64,000 bases of DNA from Ditylenchus dipsaci (Eukaryota; Nematoda; Chromadorea; Rhabditida; Anguinidae), in assembly GCA_004194705.1 (NCBI GenBank), contig SADC01000055.1, forward strand, positions 186,001-250,000, given 5' to 3'. A program made the translations under genes and the position numbers. Shown piece by piece: positions 9,846-22,228 of the stretch (position 1 is its first letter; each line of letters opens with the position of its first letter). Below the pieces are notes generated by a model. It saw only the letters and a program-made list of their open reading frames with translations, ran no database searches and was not told the origin of the DNA.

Positions 9846-10247
9846 AGTGTATGATATGTGTCTGTTATTAAAATTTTTGTTTGTTGCTGCTAGAGTCTAA
9901 CCACCACCAAAAAAGATACTGATAAAAATAAAAAATGCAAAAACTATTCAAAAAGTCTGGATACCTGGTGCCGGGAGTCGGTGAAAAAGGGCGCCAGCAC
10001 ATCTAGCACTCATAAGAGTTCATAAAAGGGCGCCTGTGAAGCGCCCGTCCACTTTGTTTACAATTATCTTGCATGGGTATATACTACAATATTTTTGTTT
10101 ATTTTATTAACGCGCTCGTATTTTTGATGAATTAATCAAAATTAAGTTACAAACAGCAATAAAAACTTCATTACTATGGATATCACTGCGCCAATTCCAA
10201 GTAAGTAGCTTCCTTCAAGTTCGGGATTTTCTCAGTTTTATTTAAGA

Positions 10248-10610
10248 TAGTAGATGTGTAACGAGAAATTCCACCATTTTTAAATGTCCATAACTTTTCT
10301 CTAAGTCGTTTTTCGAAATTCTGTTTTTACAGGTCGATTTTTCTCGCCGAGAATATTTTCTTTGTGTATATTGTCAAAAACTACATTTTCGCTTAGTCCC
10401 CCCTGTGGTTCGGGTTTTGGTCATCCAGTGCCACACACAGACCAGGGCTAAAAACCACAGGGAGGACTAAGTAAAAATCGTATTTTTGACATAGTACACT
10501 GAACAGATATTGTCGACAAAAAGAATCGATCTGTAAAAACAGAATTTTAAGAAACGACCTGGGAAAAAAATGGCCGTTTAAAAATGAGGAATTTCTTGTG
10601 ACACCCTGTA
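10248..10610. mobile_element. foldback element in intron 1 of gene A
   Basis: Arms pair around AACCACAGGGAGGACTAAG / CTTAGTCCCCCCTGTGG, with outer arms ACGAGAAATTCC and GGAATTTCTTGT. The right end reads GACACCCTGTA, the common Tc1/mariner-MITE terminus. Confidence 0.7.
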
Positions 10611-11030
10611 TATGTAATTGTTCAATTTAAGAAGCTACAAAAGCCAAGCAAACAATAAGAATGTTGTTTCATAAAGACGAATATAGTGCGAGGTCTTCGG
10701 AGATAAAGGTTTTGGGAGTCAATTGGTTTGGAGTTTAATTGTTTAATTTTGAATGCAAAATTGTTTTAGGAATATTTATGTCACAACAGTAAGATTTTTT
10801 CAAATAATTAAAATAATAAAATCTATTGGTTTATTTCTAAAACACCCGCAACATCCTCCATTCAAAATCATCACACATATAATAAAGCGCTGTTGTCTGT
10901 CTGTCGAAAAAGACATACAGTTAACTCTTTTAAAAGCATTTTCTGTAAAAATGGACCACTCCTTGTTCCCTCGAATTTTCCGAGAATTCTAGTTTTGGTA
11001 AAAGCACTCAAGTTTATTTTTTATTACAAA

Positions 11031-11687
11031 TTCAGAAAGAGCAATGAATTTTTCACAAGATAGAGAAAGAAAATCGTAAAAAAAGATGAACAACAAAAAC
11101 TTTTTGGTATGACGAAAAAAGTATGTGCACCAAATCTTGCCTCCATTCATCGAGCTATCTGAATCTGTGATAAAAAACGTGGAGAGCGAGCTTTAAGGCA
11201 GTGAAAAATAGGTTTTTAGCTGAGAATTTCTTTACGGAAAATAAAATTTTTGTGTTAAAAGTTAATTAAAAAGTGCAACTATATGCAAAAGTAATAATTA
11301 CAGTAAGAAAGCCTGCTCAATTCTGCATAGTATGGTATAAAATGTTTGAGGGTCCTGCGATAAAAATAATAATCTGTATGAAAAGGAAGGAAAATAACCA
11401 TATTTCAGACTTTCGATACGGGCCGAATTTTGAATTGGCCATATTTCGAGATCCGAATATGAAGTTGGCATTCTGTAAAAAGAAAACTTACTCAAAATTG
11501 TCTTTTTCTTCGAATGAGACCAAAACTGAAAATTCCGAAAAATTGAGGAAACGGCTCATTTTTACAGAAAATGCCTTCTAAAAATTTGGTCCGCATACTT
11601 TTTTCGTCATACCAAAAAGTTTTGGTTGCTCACTTTTTTCCGATTTTCTTTCTCTATCTTGTGCAAAATTGATTGCTCCTCCTGAAT
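11031..11687. mobile_element. foldback element in intron 3 of gene A
   Basis: Left arm TTCAGAAAGAGCAATG, AGATAGAGAAAGAAAATCG and TGGTATGACGAAAAAAGTAT is complemented at 11590-11687. An inner segment (11305-11580: AGAAAGCCTGCTCAATTCTG...) is repeated directly at 11830-12400. Confidence 0.75.
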
Positions 11688-12025
11688 CCGTGTTAAAAAA
11701 AGAACCGCGGCGCCTTTAACCTTATGTGAACCAGGGCTTTGGTGTAAAATTGGTTTTGAAAATTTCAATTTTAAATTGCCATCTTGTGACACAAAAGAAA
11801 AGACCGGAAAGCAGAAACGATTAGTACTATCAGAAAGCCTGCTCAATTCTGCGTCTATTGGTATATAATGTGGGGAGGTGCTATATTAAGAAAAAAAACT
11901 GTATGGACAATATATAAAATGTCCATATTTCGGACATTCGACACAGGCCGAATTCAGAATTGGCCATAACTCGTGATCCAAATATGAACTTGGCAATCTG
12001 TGAAAAGTAAACTTAATCAGAATTA

Positions 12026-12288
12026 CCGTATTTACTGTATTAAGTCCCCATGAGGAGTTATTTTTCAACCTCTAAAAAATCGAAAAATTTTGAGGTCGAT
12101 TTTGAGATTTTTGGGTGCTCAACCAAAACCTGAAACGTGTAATCAGGTAAACTCGCGGCATCTAAGAAAACGCAAAAAGCAGATTTGCGAAATGTTTGCT
12201 CTAGGCTGAGATATAAGGTCCGTAGGTGGGGACTTATTAGAGGGTGAGGAGTTATTAGAGGGTGGGAGTTAATACAGTAAATACGGTA
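12026..12288. mobile_element. TACCGTATTT-family MITE
   Basis: Terminal inverted repeats TACCGTATTTACTGTATTAA and TTAATACAGTAAATACGGTA are perfect over 20 bases. The interior has internal direct repeats (GAGTTATTAGAGGGTG). It splits the repeat that begins at 11830. Confidence 0.85.
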
Positions 12289-13022
12289 GTTTCTCTTTCG
12301 AATGAGATCAAAACTAGAATTCTCGAAAAATTCGAAGGAATAAAAGTTCTTATGAAGTGGTCCAGTTTTACAGAAAATGCCTATTTAAAAAGTTTTCCTT
12401 GCGTGACCAAGAGACATTATTTAGGTCACAGTTTCAGATCTCAGTGAGAACAAGCATTATTTTTTCTTAATAAGTAGTTAAACAAAAAAATTTAATGTTT
12501 GATTAATTTGAGTCTCGAAAGAGATTTGAAACTTGACAGAAACTTGACAGACTTTCTAGTCGAAAAGCCGTTTTTTTAGTAAGTCAACTATGTCGAACAA
12601 AATCAAGTGTCGCAATTTCAAATATGAAATTGAAAAAAACACCGACACCAGCATATTTAACATGAATTTCTTTTTGAATTTTGTAATGAACTCATTAACT
12701 TGTCATAAATTCTATTTAACATGATGTTTTTGGCGTCCCCTGAATCATGTCAATTAGAGCGTAGACTGTATAGAGATATATATTTCAGTGGGATGGTTTC
12801 ACTATCACTATTGAGCGAAGCAGTAATCCAGAGGGTTCGCCATGTATCATTACATATGAGATCAGACTTATTGGAGAGTGCGGTGATTGCATTTCACGGG
12901 TAATTTTTTCAAATTTTTTTATCGAGTACTTGTTTTATTCAATAGTTGTTTCTTTCGGTTTTTTCCTTTACCAAAAAACGAATTTCACATTGAAAGTTCA
13001 AGTCGCAATAGTCTTACTAATG

Positions 13023-13498
13023 GCCTGTTCACATACTGAGAGTAAGTTTTCATTGTGAACACCCTTCACTCTCACTATCCGTATGTGAACAGTGGTAGGG
13101 TCACATTTCATATCACGATATTTCATTTATTTTCTCTGACTTTTTTCTTAGACTTTTTAAAATAAGTTTTCACCATCTGATAGCTAAGACTTCAGGCTAA
13201 AAATGGTATTTTTCGAGCCAGGGTTTGAAATAATGTTGGCCTACGGGCTGGTTTTTTGGTGAAAAGCTTGGTTTGTTGATGGTATTTCGAAAAAAAAAAG
13301 TTGTTTCTCGACCAAAAAGCCATCCCGTAGGCCAACATTATTTCAAACACCGCCCTGAAAAATACCATTTTGAAGCCTAAAATTTAAGCTATCAGATAGT
13401 GAAATCCTTTTTAAAAAGTCTAAAAAAAAAAGAGAAAATAAATGAAATATCACGGTATGAAATGTCGCGATATGAAATGTGACCTTACCTGAACAGGC
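13023..13498. mobile_element. GCCTGTTCACA-ended MITE carrying a nested foldback
   Basis: Ends GCCTGTTCACA...TGAACAGGC, shared with the element at 28311-28435. Nested inside, 13095-13488 is a long foldback (GTAGGGTCACATTTCATATC / GATATGAAATGTGACCTTAC) whose second copy is at 29271-29652. Confidence 0.75.
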
Positions 13499-13710
13499 CA
13501 TAATAGTTTTTTTTTCGTGTTTTCTACCTGTTAAAAGTTACATTTTCTTCTTGTTTGCAATTGATATTTTTGCATTTCGAATCCATTAAAGGAATTGTTG
13601 ATGACAATGGGAATTTGGAAAATTAAAATGCGCGCGGGACACATTTTTTTATTGCGAAATTATTATTTTTTTATCATTTATTTGTATTAAAAATAAATGA
13701 TCAAAAATGA

Positions 13711-13788
13711 CACAGCAGACACGGGAATAGGACCTGAGACCGATATTCACCGCACTACGCTGCTATACCACTCATCTACCTGGGTCAC
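13711..13788 (-). other. tRNA-like (SINE or pseudo-tRNA) sequence
   Basis: The reverse strand reads GGTAGATGAGTGGTATAGC (A-box-like) and, 30-odd bases on, CAGGTCCTATTCCCGTG (B-box-like). A cloverleaf does not close well. Probably a decayed tRNA-derived repeat. Confidence 0.3.
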
Positions 13789-13796
13789 TTATATAA

Positions 13797-13920
13797 ACTA
13801 GGCTGTACCTGAAACACCCGTCAAAATCATTAAATCTCCCGTCAACTTTTTAAAACTTCTCCTTCCAGGTGTATACTTTTCTTATATTATATATTTTGTT
13901 GCATTAGCATGTAGCGCTGA
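13797..13920. repeat. dispersed repeat, copy 1
   Basis: AAACACCCGTCAAAATCATT, TTAAATCTCCCGTCAA, AGGTGTATACTTTTC and GCATTAGCATGTAGC recur in reverse at 31672-31813. Both are in introns of the BATH-type genes. Confidence 0.7.
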
Positions 13921-13934
13921 ATCTCTGAATCTTA

Positions 13935-15010
13935 AATTTGTCATAATTTTGCAAGGATTCAAAATTTTCAGCCTGAAAATGACTTGGATTGTTCAGAATC
14001 CCACCTCGGAATGGCCAGAAGCCCTGAAAGTTGGTTTTTTGGGGGTTTACTGAAGGGGGGGGTAAACCTTTTGCGAAAAATCAATCGAGCGGATCAGATT
14101 TCGAGTCCGATGGGCTTAATCGCACAAAATTCCAGGTTTATGGTGGTTTTCAAAATTTTTAGTCTAAACCAGTGAGTAGTACCTAAGTTTTTGTCATCAA
14201 AGCCGCCTTTTGCCCCATCAATGGGGCACTTTCAAAGAGCAGCTATATTTAAGCACTTGTTTTTGAGCTGAGTTGTTCCGCAATAATATTTCGAAATAGG
14301 TAATAGCTGTTGTGACCTACATTTCTTTATAGCTATGGGTCAAAAAGGGGCGCAGCCTAACACTCTCTCATACCTTGGGCTTCTCTTGAAAGTGCCCCAT
14401 AGGTATGGACACAAAAGCGGCATCTTTTGAAGATGAAAAACTTGGTCCAGGTACTACTCAAGTGGTCGTTCACTTGGATCAAAATTTTTTTTACGTTTTT
14501 TATGTTCCAAACCTTGTTTTCTGGACCAATAAGAGAACGCTGAAGATGGTTTGACAGTGATAAAATGACGTTTTCTCGGGTATTTTTTGAGTTTTGGCAA
14601 ATAATTGATTTTATCAAAATCTTTTTGAACCACCATAAACCTGGAATTTGAGCGATTAAGCCCATCGGACCCGAAATCTGATCCGCTCGATTGATTTTTC
14701 GCAAAAAGTTTACCCCCCCCCCTTCAGTAAACCCCAAAAAACCGGTCCGATCGGCTTAATCGCTCAGAATTCCGCCCTGAACCACTCGAAACCGTCATAA
14801 ACCTGAAATTCTGTGAGATTAAGCTGATCGGACCGGAATTCTGATCCGCCCAATCGAATTTTCGCAAAAAGTTTACCCCCCCCCTTCAGTAAACCCCAAA
14901 AAACCAACTTTCAGGGGCTTCTGGCCATTCCGGGTGGGATTCTGAACAATCCAAGTTATTTTCAGGCTGAAAAATTTGAATTGTTGAAAAAAAATTATGC
15001 AAAATTTGGT
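13935..15010. mobile_element. 1.1 kb foldback with nested insertion, intron 4 of gene A
   Basis: Left arm (TTTCAGCCTGAAAATGACTT, GGATTGTTCAGAATCCCACC, TTTACTGAAGGGGGG) is complemented at 14590-14990. The right arm contains an extra diverged direct copy of the TAAACCCCC / GATCCGC block. The nested element 14174-14459 has ends AGTAGTAC...GTACTACT. Confidence 0.8.
14174..14459. mobile_element. AGTAGTAC foldback, copy 1
   Basis: AGTAGTAC...GTACTACT with inner arms TTGCCCCAT.AATGGGGCA and ACTTTCAAAGAG. The same family forms a near-perfect palindrome at 31033-31321 and a half copy at 38850-38945. Confidence 0.75.
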
Positions 15011-15029
15011 TGGTCTTGGTCAGAAATTG

Positions 15030-15200
15030 GGTTTGCGGGGGGAAAAAAGTATTTTTGCGGTGAGAAAAAAAAGTATTTTGCGGTGAGAAAAAAGTATTTT
15101 GCGGTGAGAAAAAAGTATTTTGCGGGAAGATCATATTGTGCTGAGTAAAAAATAATTTGCGGTGCTTTCGCAGTGTATTTGCGGTGAGAAAAAAAATTAT
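15030..15200. repeat. array of TTTTGCGGTGAGAAAAAAGTA units
   Basis: Four to six tandem copies of about 21 bp (AAGTATTTTGCGGTGAGAAA). The design resembles the MULE arm units (AAGTAATTTGCGGGCAGAAA), so it may be a diverged MULE end. The following DNA to 15600 has no supported gene. Confidence 0.6.
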
Positions 15201-16144
15201 CCTTGAAATAAATTTCCGCTCTAATTTGTACAGGCTCTGGATTAATTCTTGCAGAAGAGTCGTGTTTTATATATTCTTCACAGCATAAACATGCTTTAAA
15301 GAAGTTGAAACCGCATTCTAGACAGAAACAGAGTTGTTAGTCAATCAATAGTTATATCTAGCGATTAACATTTTCGACCTTAGTAGCGAAGATAATGAGG
15401 AAACAAACTAAAAACATAAATTTATGAAGCTCTGAAATGTGCTCTATTTCAACACGCTATATTGACCCTTCAGAGAAACTTTTTTCGAGAAAAATGATAG
15501 GTTTTTTTTCGTCGAATTCTCCACCGGAAGATACCAAAAAATACCTGCCGCACCGCACTGTGCTAATAAGTCGTCATTTCCAATGATAAATAATATTTGA
15601 TAAACTTAATGCCGAGAACCTTGTTTGTAAGCTCCTGGAAAGTTCATAATTTAAGCGTCAAGGATTTAGCCAGGATAATGGCTGGAAATGTTATCCTTTT
15701 AAAAAGAATAAAGAATTTATTGCCTGTCTCAAATCTCAAAGTTTTTTCAATGCTTACGGCAATATGACTATTGAATTTGACATGTCCGTCAGCGAACAAG
15801 CTGAAGATCTGTAAGTTGATAATAACATAACACTACTGATTAACTAATGATTTTAAGATGCGCCAAAAATTACAACTTATTTTGGAAAATTCGCCTTTTG
15901 CTCCAGATTTCGCAATCTTAGTAGAAGGAAGATCAATTTATGTCAACAAAAAGGTTTGCTATACATAATGTGGAATTTTATGAACTGTGAATAGTGTTTG
16001 AACGAGTCCCAAGCAATGTTTCATACGCTAAACACGATCAAAAAAATCATTTTCTAAGTTTTCCCTTACTGAAAACTTCAGTTTTCAAAAACACTAGTTA
16101 CTTAAACGAGGTAGGGGCTGGTGAATTACTTCGGTTTGAAAAAG

Positions 16145-16636
16145 TGGCATGGCAAGATCCGCGGATAAACATTCGCGGACGTAATATTTGCTTCAGACTT
16201 TTGCGGACATACATCTGCGGATGTACATTTGAAGGGTATTTGCGGACATAACATTATCGGGGACAACTATTGCAGACCGTCATTAGCGGCAGGACATTCG
16301 CAGAACGACTAATGTGGGTAATTTTGGGTAATTTTTAAAGACTTTCTATACAGTATACGATTTTTAATGTGATTCCGCAAATGTCATTGCTGCAAATGTC
16401 GTACTGCAAATACCTTTGCGCAAATTTTGGCAAATTTAGTTACGCAAATGTTATTTCTGCGAATGTCGCTGCGCAAAAGTCATTCCGCTAATATGCTTTC
16501 GCTTAAGTCGCTCCGCAAATGTCCGTCTGCGAATGTCGTTCCGCGAAATTCTGCCAGAAATATAGGTCCGCAGAAGTTGTATCCGCTCCGCAATAGTTGT
16601 ATCCGGAAATTTTTATCCGCAGATCTCGCCATGCCA
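16145..16636. mobile_element. foldback with CCGCAAATGTC-array arms, intron 6 of gene A
   Basis: Outer arms TGGCATGGCAAGATCCGCGG / CCGCAGATCTCGCCATGCCA. The rest of each arm is an imprecise array of about 15-bp units (TCCGCAAATGTCG, GCGGACATAACAT). Open frames across it are repeat translation. Confidence 0.75.
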
Positions 16637-16643
16637 AAAAAAG

Positions 16644-16721
16644 GCCTCCGTTGCGCAGTGCGTAAGCGTTCGCCTTTTTTGGCCCAAAATGTTGTTGCAG
16701 GTTCGATACCACGTGGTGCCA
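16644..16721 (+). other. tRNA-like sequence
   Basis: GCCTCCGTTGCGCAGTGCG (A-box region) and GCAGGTTCGATACCACG (B box GGTTCGATACC) are correctly spaced. The acceptor, anticodon and T stems pair poorly, so this is a pseudo-tRNA or tRNA-derived repeat rather than a working gene. Confidence 0.35.
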
Positions 16722-17365
16722 TGCTATTTAATTTGATTTATTTGACAAGTTTTAGAGGTAATAGGACTTTTTTGATGCCAGATTCGGAATCAATTTTGGA
16801 TATTTCAGGGCTCCAATTTTCGGTCTTTTTTCTTCGTCAATCGCCAAATCTGCTCATTATGACCTTATGTTACTTTTGTTTTTACGCCTAACAGTATTGT
16901 TTTGAATAAAAATTTCAGAATATTTTGAAAATTAAATTTTCACGATACATGTTGGAAATATTGCGTAATTAGTGGAATAAAAGGGGCCCATTTCATGAAA
17001 AAATGACAAAAAAGTGAATGATTTTTGACTTTTTAAACCTGTTTCAGCATTGGCCTTGGCAAAAAGAGTCTCTATATAAATTTTTCTATCAACAGTCTTG
17101 CTCGGAATCATGTCCAAGATAAGTGAGTGCGCGCATCTCCAACCAGCCAAGCCTGAACGGCTTTCACACCTTTTTTAATGTTTTCGAGTTAAAAAAATGT
17201 TTGTTCTTCCGAAAACCTGCCATAGTTTCCCTTTTTCTCTCAAACATGCCGTATGCAGCAGGTTTAGTGGCAAAATAAAATTTAGTTCGTTCAATAAGCA
17301 GTTCGCCCAAAAGTCAAAAGGTCCAAAAAAAATTTTCATGCAAAACTTATTCCGAGCAAGGCTTA

Positions 17366-17578
17366 TACCGTATTTTCTCTATTAATTACACCGGGGTAAT
17401 TATTTTTCAGCCCCCGAAAATCGGAAAAAAATTATTTTGAAATTTTCGGGATATATTTGGGAGTGAAATCAATTAAGATTGTGGTGATTAAGATAGCGCA
17501 AAAAACATATGGGCAAAATAATTTTTTTGAGCTGAGATAAAGGGTGCCTATGGGGTAATTAATAGAGAAAATACGGTA
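17366..17578. mobile_element. TACCGTATTT-family MITE (ATTAATTAC subtype)
   Basis: TACCGTATTTTCTCTATTAA / TTAATAGAGAAAATACGGTA ends. The interior resembles 39143-39367 (GGGTAATTA, GAGCTGAGATA, CCCGAAAAT). Lies in intron 6 of gene A. Confidence 0.85.
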
Positions 17579-18118
17579 ATCGAAAAATGCCCGAAAAATC
17601 TATTTTTTTAAAGCGTATGTATTTTCCCAAAAAGATGTTTTCTGCACGGATAAAAAGAAGAAGATTTTTGGGCGAAACGGAATTGCACCAAAACCAAGTT
17701 TATGTATTACTATTTAGTTCTTTCTATTCATTCTACCTACTTTAAAGCTATGTTTGAGTCTCATTTCAAAGAATCAGTGCTAGATGAAATCGAGATAGAA
17801 GATTTAGACTTTAATGAGTTTATCGAATTGCTTAGTATTGTTTATCCTGTTGGTGAATTTATTTCCGGTAATTTTAATTTTTAAAATTGCGACAAAATAA
17901 TTTTAATTAAATATTTTCGTATAGTGTCCAATGTGGAGTGCGTACTTAAGTTGGCTGATCGCTTTGACATGCCCGGTGTGCTCAGACAGTGTGAACAATT
18001 TCTTATACTAGAATCTAACATCAAAAACGTCAAAAAATTGATTCTGGCTCAACGTTACTCTCTTATTGGTTTGCAAGTAAGTTTGACTGGCTGAAGTTAA
18101 TTTAAGATTTAGTAGCTA

Positions 18119-18542
18119 CAGTCGACTCTCGGATTTACGACCCTCCAAAAGTTTGTTCCCGCCTAGGGTCCGACACTTTTTACGTTGATTTTTGAAGGTT
18201 TTTACCATTTGTCTTCGGCTAGTCTAGTCCGGAGTATCGCAAGGATTCAGATTTTGCCAGGCGTTTTTAAAAATGACAATAGTTTTGCCGAAAAGACCCG
18301 CGCGTTCAAATTAACGACCCTCTATTTTTGAAAAAAAGAGTCATTAATTAAAAAGGCGCGGGTCTTTTTGGCAAAACTATTGTCATTTTCAAAAACGACC
18401 GGCAAAATCTGAATCCTTGCGATACTCCGGACTAGACTAGCCGAAGACAAATGGTAAAAACCTTCAAAAATCAACGTAAAAAAGTGTCGGACCCTAGGCG
18501 GGAACAAACTTTTTGGAGGGTCGTAAATCCGAGAGTCGACTG
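18119..18542. mobile_element. CAGTCGACTCTCGG MITE, TA target, intron 8 of gene A
   Basis: Nearly perfect 424-bp foldback: CAGTCGACTCTCGGATTTAC...GTAAATCCGAGAGTCGACTG, flanked by TA. Inner arms include CGGACTAGACTAGCCGAAGA. Tc1/mariner-type non-autonomous element. Related half-copies are at 30587-31020 and 50180-50364. Confidence 0.85.
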
Positions 18543-19401
18543 TACAGTAATTTAACGTATTATTTTTTAAACCTTGGTACAGGAAAATTGTGCTAGTCAG
18601 TTTCAACGCTTCAATGATATTAAGGAGTTAAAGGATAGCGAAGAGTATGTTCATTTAAACGAACGAACTAAATCTATTATGCTAGACAGTCTTGCTAGTT
18701 CTAATAGCAAGGAGAGTTAATGAAAAAAATTTCTTTGTTCACCATAAATTGTGATTTGCTATATTGTGATACTACTATTGAAAAAAATTGTGTGCGTCTC
18801 TTTTCTTCTTTTTTCTACTTCTTATTGTTCTAGCTTGTGCTTAAGAGCAAAAAAGGCAGCGTTTGTTAAGATGGATTCAATCATGTTCATTCTATTTTTT
18901 CAAGTTCCAAGAACATCCTTAAGTTCGTTCTAACATAGGTTGGCCATCTATCAAGCACAATAGAAAAGCAATAAAAATACGGCACAAATTCAGGGCACGA
19001 ACAGCAAATAAATTAATAATAAGTTGTTTCAAAAACCTTTGATCTGCCGAGGAAACCCTAAATTCTGACACCGGATTCGTATTCATCGTGATCTTCGCAA
19101 TAAAAAAAATCAAGCTCAAATTTAAAATTCCTCTAAAGACAATAAATATTCGAATTTCAAAATCAAATGTTTATTGTATATCAATTCAAGACAAAAATTA
19201 TCAGCATGATGAATTCAACAGAACTAGTGCAAAGACTCACAATGCAACAAGCAAATATAGTAATATTCACACAAACCGCTTAGCCCAAAAACTCAGTTCA
19301 ATGAGCCCACTGCTCCATGAATTTCCATGAAAATTACATAGGTAATATTTGGAGCTCCAACTAAAAAACTTGCACTACAAGAAAATATTTATAATAATAG
19401 G

Positions 19402-20590
19402 CAGTGGTCTTAATAGTGCCCCCGCCCCGATATAGTGGCCCCTCCAATATAGTCCCCCCTGAGCTCGATTTGGTTGGTTAAATCTAAAATCTAGATAAAT
19501 AAACCCCCAATATAGTGGCCTTCCAATATAGTGGCTCCTCCAATATAGTGGCCCCCAGGCCTGGTCCGCGCTAATTAAAAGACCCCTGATATAGTGTCCC
19601 CTAATATCAATAGAAATGAAATTTATAATCGAACTTATTTCAAGGAAGAATAACAACTTGAGTAAACACAAACTATCTAATGGTTAGATGAGAAGAAGCT
19701 AGTGATTGCTGGCTGCATTTGTTTTTTTGCGCTCTTCGTAGAAGTAGTCATTTATTGCATCGCTGTGATGGAGAACAGTAAGATCAGCAGACTTCTCTAC
19801 CATGTACTGACGAACGAATTGGAAATGCCTTTGTGCTTCAAGACGACTGATTGGAGGTCGCTCTACTTCAACTTCTTCGGTTTCTAGAATTTCACTGATA
19901 ATGCTTTTGCCAGAGTCAAATTGATTGCCAGACAACTTCTCAAGCCATCCTCTGCTCGCTTCAAAATTGATGATACCAAGCTGAGCTGCAATTGCCAGCG
20001 CCATGTCCTGAAAATAGAGCAGTATCTTTACCACGAGTAAATCACAAGATTAAGCAAAATCTCACCTGCAACAAATTCCCACCTACTGGAGTGTTTTGAC
20101 TACGAGTTTGCTATGCCAAATGACCAGCGCTTCTTCTAATTGATCATACTTGCCTAACTTAAGACGCGCACGCTTTGCTTGACTTCCTTTGATTGCCGCC
20201 AGAATCGCTTCTTTTAGGATTCTTTGAATGGTGACTCTTGGAATACCAAAATCTTTGGACAGTTAGTGATTTCCCTTATTAGCAGACGCTTTAGTTATTG
20301 CCTTCTTTTCCACTAATGTAATAGCACGACGTTTAATTGTAGTAGACATTTAAAATACTTGAAACATCAAGGATTTACATTTACCAAGAATAAACGATAG
20401 ATATGAACCATAGATCAAAGAAGTTTTTTTTAATAAGTACACATATACAGAGAAACCTCGATAAAGTGGCCCCTACAAGTTTGGGAGGAATTGGAATTCC
20501 AATATAGTGGCACCCCAATATAGTAGCCCCTTCGATATAGTGGCCTCCTAGGCCTGTTCCCGAGGGGGCCATTATATGGAGGTTTGACTG
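19402..20590 (-). mobile_element. pogo-like element remnant
   Basis: Ends carry repeated ATATAGTGGCCCC units: CAGTGGTCTTAATAGTGCCC at the left, and GGGCCATTATATGGAGGTTT then GACTG at the right. It encloses a broken pogo/Tigger-type reading frame on the minus strand. A clean TA duplication was not evident, so the exact borders are approximate. Confidence 0.6.
19699..20349 (-). pseudogene. pogo/Tigger-type transposase remnant (HTH + CENP-B domain, DDE lost)
   Basis: From Met at 20349 the frame begins MSTTIKRRAITLVEKKAITK, then (after a stop) LSKDFGIPRVTIQRILKEA, a psq-type helix-turn-helix. After a frameshift come TRSQNTPVGGNLL and, past a GT..AG intron (about 19998-20054), DMALAIAAQLGIINFEASRG with WLEKL: the CENP-B-type domain of pogo transposases. 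The tail resembles the region after the catalytic domain (RLEAQRHFQFVRQYM). The DDE core is missing altogether. At least one stop and one frameshift make it non-functional. Confidence 0.7.
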
Positions 20591-20864
20591 TGAATAAATA
20601 ATACTTGGTTTCCGAGATGTAACCTAATATTGGAGTGCCAATATCTCAAAAAAATACTGTCCCGTTTTAAGTCATATCCTGAAACTCAACCAATATTTTA
20701 AATTTCTTTTTTGTTATTCAATTTTCTGAAAAACACCTTTTGACCCTCAAAGCATTGAAAAAGATCGTTCAACAAAGATGTTAAGCGAGTCCAAGATTTG
20801 TAGTTTAGAGCCTGGATATACACGGTGATACACATTCATACAAACATTGATTTTGTGAAATTAT

Positions 20865-21285
20865 TATTTTTCGAATAAAAATATTATTTTTTAAAATTTT
20901 CGTTTTTTTATCAGTTGGACTTGGCGATTCTATTTCATTGTATATTATTATTTTTGTTTTATTTCTATCCTGCCTTTTTAGATACAAACAAAAATAAATA
21001 AACAAGAGAAGTAGGACAGTTTGCCAGTACAGGGAAAAACGGACAAACATGATTGTGTTAATACATTCTGTGGTAGAGAAATGTGAAAAATGGCTTATCG
21101 GTTGCAGAACTTAAAGAATAGAATCTGTAGCGATGACCAAAGATCTGACCACGACGGAAATTTTGTTCTTTTTATTTATATCTTCTAGTCTGAACTATAG
21201 AAAGCTCGAAATGGCTAGACTCTTTTTTGAATTTCACTTTTAGCATATTAGAGCCCGTGAAATAACGGTTTGAAGTCGGTCAAAA
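20865..21285. repeat. dispersed repeat R1, copy 1 (uninterrupted)
   Basis: GGACAGTTTGCCAGTACAGG, GATGACCAAAGATCTG.CCACG and TAGACTCTTTTTTGAATTTC recur at 24585-26020, where two later insertions interrupt them. This copy provides the empty sites for both insertions. Confidence 0.85.
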
Positions 21286-21730
21286 TACACGACAAAATTT
21301 GCCCGATAAAAATTGCCCGCGACAAAATTTGCCCGACATAATTTCCCCGATATTTTTAGTACATTTATTGACGCGTGGTACTTTTCTTGCATCAGATATA
21401 CTTTTTTGCACCAGATATACTTTTTTCGCCTCAAATTTACTTCTTTTTGCATTGAAAATACTCCTTTTTTGCATCAGATATAACTTATTCTGCATAATAT
21501 TCACTTATTTTTGCATTAGTTATGCATTTTCCTCACTTCAACTCATCAAAAACCCAACTTAAACCATTTCAAATTTTTCAAAATAACCATGAACAGCCCA
21601 AACCATCCTAAAAAACCCACACCATTCCAAACTACAGCGAAAAAACCTTTGAACACTTCAAACCATCGCATAAATTTTTCAACTATCTCAAACTGCGCTG
21701 AACACATCAAATCACTTTGCACTATTCTAT
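21286..21730. repeat. TTTGCCCGAC / CATCAGATATACTTTTTTGC array
   Basis: Short run of ACAAAATTTGCCCG units followed by tandem (TTGCA.CAGATATACTTTTT) units, then a CAAACCATTYCAAA-rich stretch. It resembles one half of an array-ended element; no partner arm was found within 3 kb. The DNA to 22228 is otherwise featureless. Confidence 0.5.
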
Positions 21731-22228
21731 ACAATAACTTGCAGGTAAACTGGTAGGGTAGTGAACCGACCAACAACGTAGAACAAGTGTCGTCTGATCA
21801 CTTGTAAAACAATATTTTACATAGTTATTCACAATTCTCATAGCTTAATACAGACTATTCGAAATACATACGTCTACTGAGTCAAGTAAACTAAAAGAGT
21901 TTTACGACTCAAAGTCGTATGGCAAGCGGTTGTAGGTACTTCAGATTATTGAGGCGTATAACTCGCTAGAACTAAGGCATGGCTCTATGAGGGTACGCTT
22001 CAACTAGAGTCACACATGCATACCAATCTGACGGCTTTGCAACATCTGCTACCCGAGACTTCTCTTTTGCAAGAGACAGCAGATTTTAATAGAAGACTAA
22101 AAAAAATCCCGTTCTAAATTATCCAGTGACGAGAACCAAAAAAACCTGGTGCTTTTTTCTGATGGAAGACAACGGCATTGAACCAAGCTCTTCCTCTACA
22201 TCCCGGAATCGTCGCTTGATCACACATA

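Larger units (their letters stand above)
10176..18720 (+). pseudogene. BATH-type (MATH + BTB) paralogue A, nine exons, frame-broken in two BTB exons
   Basis: Exons 10176-10200, 10632-10725, 10770-10788, 12789-12899, 15656-15810, 15858-15953, 17718-17867, 17925-18076 and 18583-18720 all have GT..AG borders and the same phases as paralogues B-D. Exons 2-5 give a MATH-like region (KQTIRMLF, WDGFTITIERS, TYEIRLIGECGDCIS, GNMTIEFDMSVSEQAED). Exons 6-8 give BTB (YFKAMF, DLDFNEFIELL, VYPVGEFIS, LLKLADRF-type, LRQCEQF). Exon 9 is an acidic/basic helix. Known MATH-BTB proteins are CUL-3 ligase adaptors; MATH binds the substrate and BTB binds the cullin. Compared with D, exon 6 (96 against 97 nt) and exon 7 (150 against 151 nt) each lack one base, both in T/C-rich runs, so the frame fails unless these are assembly errors. 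Introns hold at least eight foldback or MITE insertions. Confidence 0.75.

Noticed and set aside
16427..16891. 154-codon plus-strand open frame in intron 6 of gene A
   Set aside because: It runs across a CCGCAAATGTC array and a tRNA-like stretch; composition follows the repeat and the opposite strand is equally open.
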